A stretch of 5,996 bases of DNA from contig JACIYQ010000208.1 of the NCBI GenBank assembly GCA_014359855.1, forward strand, positions 1-5,996, given 5' to 3'. This stretch comes from Parvibaculum sp. (lineage in GTDB: Bacteria > Pseudomonadota > Alphaproteobacteria > Parvibaculales > Parvibaculaceae). A model generated the notes under the pieces. It was not told where the DNA came from and did not search any database. It saw only the letters and a program-made list of their open reading frames with translations. The translations under genes and the position numbers were made by a program. Positions 5,082 through 5,996 of the stretch are shown in pieces. How positions within the stretch are numbered: the first letter of the stretch is position 1; every line of letters begins with the position of its first letter.

Positions 5082-5996
5082 TTACGTTCCCTGCGGGGCG
5101 GGCGGAACGCCCACCGGGCCGTCGCTCGGCTTGGCTCCGGTGACCGGCACGGCGGAAGTGGGGCCTTCCACGGGCTTCGCCGATTCCCCGCGATCGCGCA
5201 CGGGCGGTTCACCCTTGAGCAGGTTCTGGATCTCGTCGCCCGACAGCGTCTCGTATTCGAGGAGACCCTTGGCGATGGTGTGCAGCTCGTCGATGTGATC
5301 GACAAGGATCTGCTTCGCGGTGTCGTAGCCTTCGTCAACGATGCGGCGCACTTCAGAGTCGATGACGCGCTGCGTCTCTTCCGACATGTTCTGGGTGCGC
5401 GCGACGGAATGACCGAGGAAGACTTCCTCCTCGTTCTCGCCGTATGCGAGCGGGCCGAGCTTGTCGCTCATGCCCCATCGCGTGACCATGGCCTTCGCCA
5501 TCTTCGTCGCCATCGCGATATCGGACGACGCACCCGATGTGACCTTGTCGTGGCCGAAGATGATTTCTTCCGCGAGCCGTCCGCCCATCGCAACCGCAAG
5601 GTCGGCCTGGAGCTTGGCGCGCGTCACCGAAATCTGGTCGCGTTCCGGCAGACGCATCACCATGCCGAGCGCACGTCCGCGCGGAATGATCGTCGCCTTG
5701 TGGATCGGATCGGAAGCCGGCATGTGCAGCGCCACCAGCGCGTGCCCGCCTTCGTGATAGGCGGTCAGCTTCTTCTCTTCTTCCGTCATGACCATGGAGC
5801 GGCGTTCCGCGCCCATCATCACCTTGTCCTTCGCATCCTCGAACTCCGCCATGGTGACGAGGCGCTTGCCGCGGCGCGCGGCCATGAGCGCGGCCTCGTT
5901 GACGAGGTTCGCGAGATCGGCGCCCGAGAAGCCCGGCGTGCCGCGCGCAATGGTGCGCGGCTCGACATCCGGCGCGAGCGGCACCTTCTTCATGTG
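5082..5996 (-). CDS. ftsH: ATP-dependent zinc metalloprotease FtsH, C-terminal part (N-terminus outside window)
   Basis: About 304 C-terminal residues are visible; the frame is open through the right edge, and the ATG at 5991-5993 is internal. FtsH is a hexameric inner-membrane AAA+ protease that degrades misfolded membrane proteins and regulators such as LpxC or sigma-32 in other bacteria. Seen, numbering from that internal Met: the end of the AAA+ lid, RGTPGFSGADLANLVNEAAL (17-36); the zinc-protease motif HEGGH (80-84); and the third zinc ligand Asp158 in TSGASSDI. The spacing of 78 from the first His equals that of E. coli FtsH (His417 to Asp495). A Pro/Gly-rich tail of about 40 residues ends the protein, a low-complexity ending I regard as common for this family. 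The transmembrane segments and Walker A/B motifs are outside the window. It stops at the TAA (5082-5084), shortly before the bidirectional terminator. Confidence 0.97.
   Translation of the reverse strand, partial: HMKKVPLAPDVEPRTIARGTPGFSGADLANLVNEAALMAARRGKRLVTMAEFEDAKDKVMMGAERRSMVMTEEEKKLTAYHEGGHALVALHMPASDPIHKATIIPRGRALGMVMRLPERDQISVTRAKLQADLAVAMGGRLAEEIIFGHDKVTSGASSDIAMATKMAKAMVTRWGMSDKLGPLAYGENEEEVFLGHSVARTQNMSEETQRVIDSEVRRIVDEGYDTAKQILVDHIDELHTIAKGLLEYETLSGDEIQNLLKGEPPVRDRGESAKPVEGPTSAVPVTGAKPSDGPVGVPPAPQGT

Noticed and set aside
1..5996. CRISPR arrays, tRNA or rRNA genes, transposases, integron attachment sites
   Set aside because: None seen on either strand; there are no regularly spaced repeats, no cloverleaf candidates and no transposase or integrase coding frames.

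Overview
The window is GC-rich, densely coded DNA that looks alphaproteobacterial. The best pointers are the ftsH / folP / glmM neighbourhood and a chromosomal dihydropteroate synthase of the Sul type. From memory, that combination has been reported in the Rhodobiaceae (Parvibaculum and relatives). The genus is an inference; no rRNA or other decisive marker is present.

Layout, left to right. (1) 1-246, plus strand: the C-terminal part of a GNAT acetyltransferase cut by the window edge. (2) 250-1065, minus: thiD, a thiamine pyrimidine kinase, convergent with the GNAT gene. (3) 1130-1515, plus: a small NTF2/SnoaL-like gene broken by a one-base frameshift near 1389. (4) 1525-2871, minus: intact glmM. 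(5) 3034-3852, minus: intact folP whose product carries the features of the mobile sulfonamide-resistance enzymes Sul1/Sul2. (6) 3895-4998: a decayed accessory cassette. It holds a frameshifted TetR-family regulator resembling Vibrio LuxR/HapR (minus) and, divergently, the first 44 codons of a cytochrome P450 joined out of frame to the last part of a 2Fe-2S ferredoxin. A palindromic site close to the LuxR/HapR operator consensus lies between the regulator and the P450 start. (7) 5019-5046: a bidirectional terminator. (8) 5082-5996, minus: the C-terminal part of the FtsH protease, cut by the right edge.

How the genes relate. FtsH, FolP and GlmM are housekeeping proteins (membrane proteolysis, folate synthesis, peptidoglycan/LPS amino-sugar synthesis) that often sit together in alphaproteobacteria. 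Here the regulator/P450/ferredoxin cassette lies between ftsH and folP. Its parts make sense as a former regulated P450 system: a HapR-like repressor or activator, its operator, a P450 and its electron-donor ferredoxin. As read, none of the three proteins can be made intact.

The main discovery-grade points are the Sul-type folP next to glmM (the same pair carried as sul2 plus a glmM fragment on resistance elements), the P450/ferredoxin deletion scar with a possible 17-base shared junction, and the LuxR/HapR-type operator beside its likely cognate, now frameshifted, regulator.
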